From NCBI GenBank assembly GCA_003235435.1, contig QJWF01000143.1:1-7995 (forward strand): a stretch of DNA of 7,995 bases. The letters run 5' to 3'. A program made the position numbers and the translations under genes. Each line of letters begins with the position of its first letter. The first letter of the stretch is position 1. The notes beneath the pieces were generated by a model, which worked only from the letters and a program-made list of their open reading frames with translations, ran no database searches and was not told the origin of the DNA. Positions 5,581 to 7,995 of the stretch are shown here, one piece after another. Source of the DNA: Nitrosomonadales bacterium. GTDB taxonomy: Bacteria > Pseudomonadota > Gammaproteobacteria > Burkholderiales > Gallionellaceae.

Positions 5581-7359
5581 ATGAGCCAATCCATCGAAGT
5601 AAAAGTGCCGGATATCGGCGATTTCAAGGACGTTTCGGTCATCGAGGTATTCGTAAAGGCAGGCGACAAGGTTGAAGCAGAACAATCCCTGATCACGCTT
5701 GAAACCGACAAGGCCGCGATGGAAGTGCCCTGCCCTGCATCAGGCGTGGTAAAGACCCTCAAAGTCAAGGTCGGAGACAAGGTCTCCGAGGGTAGCGCGA
5801 TCCTGACCCTTGAAAGCTCCACGGCTGCAGTTGCTCCAGCTGCCAGACCGGCATCCAATAGCCCAGACCATGCTGCGGCGCCGGACAAGAAACCTGCACC
5901 TGCTCAAGCATCAACACCTGTGCCTTCAACTCAAGCATTCAAGAAAGGAGATATCCACGCCGAAGTGCTGGTGCTGGGTGCAGGTCCCGGCGGCTATACT
6001 GCCGCGTTCCGCGCAGCCGACCTTGGCAAGCAGGTTGTGCTGGTCGAAAAGTTCCCCAGCTTGGGCGGTGTGTGCCTGAATGTCGGCTGCATACCATCCA
6101 AGGCGCTGCTTCATGTCGCCAAGGTCATCAGCGAAGCCGAAGAAATATCACATCACGGCGTGACATTTCTCAAACCCAAAATCGATATTGGCAAGATCCG
6201 CGGCTGGAAGGAGAGTGTCATCAACAAGCTTACCGGCGGCTTGTCCGCTCTGGCCAAGCAGCGCAAAGTGCAAGTAATACAGGGTACCGGTAAATTCTCC
6301 ACGCCTAATCACCTGATTTTAGAAACCAAAGACGGCAAGAAGACCATCAGCTTCGACAACGCGATCATCGCAGCGGGATCCAGCGTGGCACGCATCCCGG
6401 GTTTTCCGTATGACGATCCGCGCATTATCGATTCTACCGGAGCACTGCAATTGCAGGATGTTCCCAAACGCATGCTGATCATCGGTGGCGGCATCATCGG
6501 GCTGGAAATGGCCACCGTGTATGACGCACTGGGCAGCAAGATCAGCGTGGTAGAGTTGATGGACCAGTTGATGCCGGGAGCGGACAAGGATCTGATCAGA
6601 CCGCTGCACAAGCGAATCGAGAAACGCTATGAAGCGATCTACCTGAAGACTAGGGTCAGCAAGATCGAAGCACAGAAAGGCGGATTGAAAGTTACCTTTG
6701 AAGGCGAGCAGGCACCGGAACCGCAACTTTATGACCGCGTTCTGATGGCAGTCGGCCGCCGTCCCAACGGACGCGACATCGGCGCGGACGCCGCAGGCGT
6801 GACGGTCAACGAACGTGGTTTCATTCCTGTAAATATCCAGATGCGGACAAACGTGCCGCACATCTACGCGATCGGCGACATAATCGGAGACCCGATGCTG
6901 GCGCACAAAGCGGTGCACGAAGGCAAAGTCGCGGCGGAAGTCATCGCCGGACATCATGCCGCGTTTGAGCCGCTTACCATCCCATCAGTGGCTTACACCG
7001 ATCCGGAAGTCGCGTGGATGGGCCTCACTGAAACGCAAGCCAAGGCGCAAGGTATCGAATATGAAAAAGCCGGCTTCCCGTGGGCTGCATCCGGGCGCGC
7101 TTTGTCCGTAGGGCGAGATGAAGGCACCACCAAGGTTCTGCTCGACCCGAAGACTCGCCGCATCCTGGGCGCGGGCATCGTCGGCGTTAACGCCGGCGAA
7201 TTGATCGCCGAAGCGGTTCTGGCGCTCGAAATGGGCTCGGACATGGAAGACATCGGGCTGACGATACACCCGCATCCGACCCTGTCCGAGACGCTTGGGT
7301 TTGCGTCCGAAATGGCCGAAGGCACAATCACCGATCTGTTGGCACCGCGAAAAAAATGA
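5581..7359 (+). CDS. lpd: dihydrolipoamide dehydrogenase (E3) with N-terminal lipoyl domain
   Basis: This is the FAD-dependent E3 component that reoxidises dihydrolipoyl groups with NAD+ in pyruvate and other 2-oxoacid dehydrogenase complexes. The 592-residue protein is longer than standard E3 (about 470) because a lipoyl domain is fused at residues 1-80, with the lipoylated lysine K44 in ETDKAAMEV. An Ala/Pro-rich linker (82-120) follows, typical of a swinging arm. The E3 core has the FAD motif GAGPGG (133-138), the redox disulfide C165-LNVG-C170, the NAD motif GGGIIGLE (302-309), AIGDIIG (430-436) and the catalytic HPHPTLSE with H565 and E570. Such lipoyl-E3 fusions are known for the pyruvate dehydrogenase E3 of Neisseria and other betaproteobacteria, so that complex is the likely home. 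aceE and aceF are not in the window. AGGA at 5566-5569 sets the start. The stop overlaps the next gene's ATG. Confidence 0.97.
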   Translation: MSQSIEVKVPDIGDFKDVSVIEVFVKAGDKVEAEQSLITLETDKAAMEVPCPASGVVKTLKVKVGDKVSEGSAILTLESSTAAVAPAARPASNSPDHAAAPDKKPAPAQASTPVPSTQAFKKGDIHAEVLVLGAGPGGYTAAFRAADLGKQVVLVEKFPSLGGVCLNVGCIPSKALLHVAKVISEAEEISHHGVTFLKPKIDIGKIRGWKESVINKLTGGLSALAKQRKVQVIQGTGKFSTPNHLILETKDGKKTISFDNAIIAAGSSVARIPGFPYDDPRIIDSTGALQLQDVPKRMLIIGGGIIGLEMATVYDALGSKISVVELMDQLMPGADKDLIRPLHKRIEKRYEAIYLKTRVSKIEAQKGGLKVTFEGEQAPEPQLYDRVLMAVGRRPNGRDIGADAAGVTVNERGFIPVNIQMRTNVPHIYAIGDIIGDPMLAHKAVHEGKVAAEVIAGHHAAFEPLTIPSVAYTDPEVAWMGLTETQAKAQGIEYEKAGFPWAASGRALSVGRDEGTTKVLLDPKTRRILGAGIVGVNAGELIAEAVLALEMGSDMEDIGLTIHPHPTLSETLGFASEMAEGTITDLLAPRKK

Positions 7360-7995
7360 ATCGCTACAGTTTGGTTATTGCATTTCTGTTATTGAGCTCG
7401 GCGTTTGCCACGTCGGCAGTTGCACTCAACCTGAGCGAACTCAAGACCAAACTCAACGACTTGGTAAAACCTGACGAATCAAATGCTGCCGCACCTTCAG
7501 GTTCTAGACTCGATCAATTCAGCACGCAAGACCAGATTGAAAGCCTCAGACAGGCCCTCACGCAGGGCGCGGAAACTTCCGTGTCCAGGCTTGCCAGGAA
7601 GGATGGATTTCTCGGGGACGACAAGATTCGCATCCCCTTGCCTGATGGCCTGCAAAAAGCAGACAAGACATTGCGCAGATTCGGCATGGAAAAATATTCG
7701 GATGAGTTGATCACTTCGATGAATCGCGCTGCTGAGACGGCAGTGCCCGAGGCAAGGGCACTGCTACTTGGAGCGATCAGAAAAATGTCCGTGGCGGATG
7801 CAAAGGGCATACTTACCGGCAGCGATGATGCCGCCACCATATATTTTCGAACTAACACAGAAACCGCACTAGCCGGAAGATTCAAACCCATCATAGGCAA
7901 GGCGATGCGGAAAGTGAAGTTGGCGGAAGCATATGATCGTTTCGTCGGCAAAGGTGCAAAGTTCGGCCTGGTGGACAAACGCGACGCCAAATTGG
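7356..7995 (+). CDS. DUF4197 exported protein (3' end outside the window)
   Basis: The frame is open to the right edge, giving 213 codons of an unfinished protein. It starts with a classic signal peptide: MNRYS, a hydrophobic core [13 protein letters not shown], and likely cleavage after ATSAVA near residue 23, so the product is periplasmic or outer-membrane-associated. The mature part matches my memory of the DUF4197 family: [19 protein letters not shown] (61-79), the [16 protein letters not shown] stretch (84-101), [21 protein letters not shown] (121-141), [20 protein letters not shown] (145-164) and RFKPII (175-180). The function of DUF4197 is unknown. The ATG overlaps the lpd stop (ATGA, 7356-7359) and has no Shine-Dalgarno sequence of its own, so translation is probably coupled to lpd. 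Family members are usually around 220-240 residues, so little should be missing. Confidence 0.9.
   Translation, partial: MNRYSLVIAFLLLSSAFATSAVALNLSELKTKLNDLVKPDESNAAAPSGSRLDQFSTQDQIESLRQALTQGAETSVSRLARKDGFLGDDKIRIPLPDGLQKADKTLRRFGMEKYSDELITSMNRAAETAVPEARALLLGAIRKMSVADAKGILTGSDDAATIYFRTNTETALAGRFKPIIGKAMRKVKLAEAYDRFVGKGAKFGLVDKRDAKL

Noticed and set aside
6319..6957. 212-residue open frame on the minus strand inside lpd
   Set aside because: It lies wholly antisense to a well-conserved lpd region, and its Asp/His/Arg-rich translation resembles no family; it is a shadow of high-GC codons.
7514..7990. 158-residue open frame on the minus strand near the right edge
   Set aside because: It is antisense to the DUF4197 coding region, whose family motifs and signal peptide are clear on the plus strand.
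1..7995. CRISPR array, insertion sequence or phage genes
   Set aside because: No regularly spaced repeats, transposase, integrase or phage structural motifs were seen in any frame.

Overview
The window looks like ordinary chromosome of a Gram-negative bacterium, most likely a betaproteobacterium (Nitrosomonadales/Gallionellaceae-like is my best guess from gene content alone). The grounds are a Coq7-type ubiquinone hydroxylase, a YhfA-like OsmC protein, a lipoyl-domain-fused dihydrolipoamide dehydrogenase, an ElyC/YdcF-like envelope protein and sigma70-like promoters. There is no phage, transposase, CRISPR array, tRNA or rRNA gene. Every stretch between genes is shorter than 300 bp.

Layout. 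1-316 (-): 5' part of rplM (ribosomal protein L13), running off the left edge, with a very good promoter at 365-394. 534-1346 (+): an unnamed membrane protein with an N-terminal zinc ribbon and an HEAGH metalloprotease-like motif, visibly lower in GC than the right half. 1423-2190 (+): ElyC/YdcF (DUF218) protein. 2208-2627 (+): YhfA-like OsmC protein, 17 bp behind it. 2635-3261 (-): coq7, converging on the OsmC gene with only 7 bp between the stops. 3262-3428: a spacer holding a 116-bp segment bounded by 14-bp near-perfect inverted repeats. 3429-4217 (-): trpC. 4299-5558 (+): proA, divergent from trpC across an 81-bp region with two outward-facing -10 boxes. 5581-7359 (+): lpd with an N-terminal lipoyl domain. 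7356-7995 (+): a DUF4197 signal-peptide protein overlapping the lpd stop by ATGA and running off the right edge.

Functionally this is a mosaic of housekeeping genes: translation (rplM), quinone synthesis (coq7), tryptophan (trpC) and proline (proA) synthesis, the E3 subunit of a 2-oxoacid dehydrogenase complex (lpd), thiol-dependent peroxide defence (osmC) and cell-envelope proteins (elyC-like, DUF4197, the putative membrane protease). proA, lpd and the DUF4197 gene are probably one transcription unit, as are the elyC-like and osmC genes.

I found no convincing new multi-gene system. The items most worth a second look are the zinc-ribbon/HEAGH membrane protein, the inverted-repeat segment upstream of coq7, and the trpC/proA control region, whose trpC promoter core closely resembles that of rplM.
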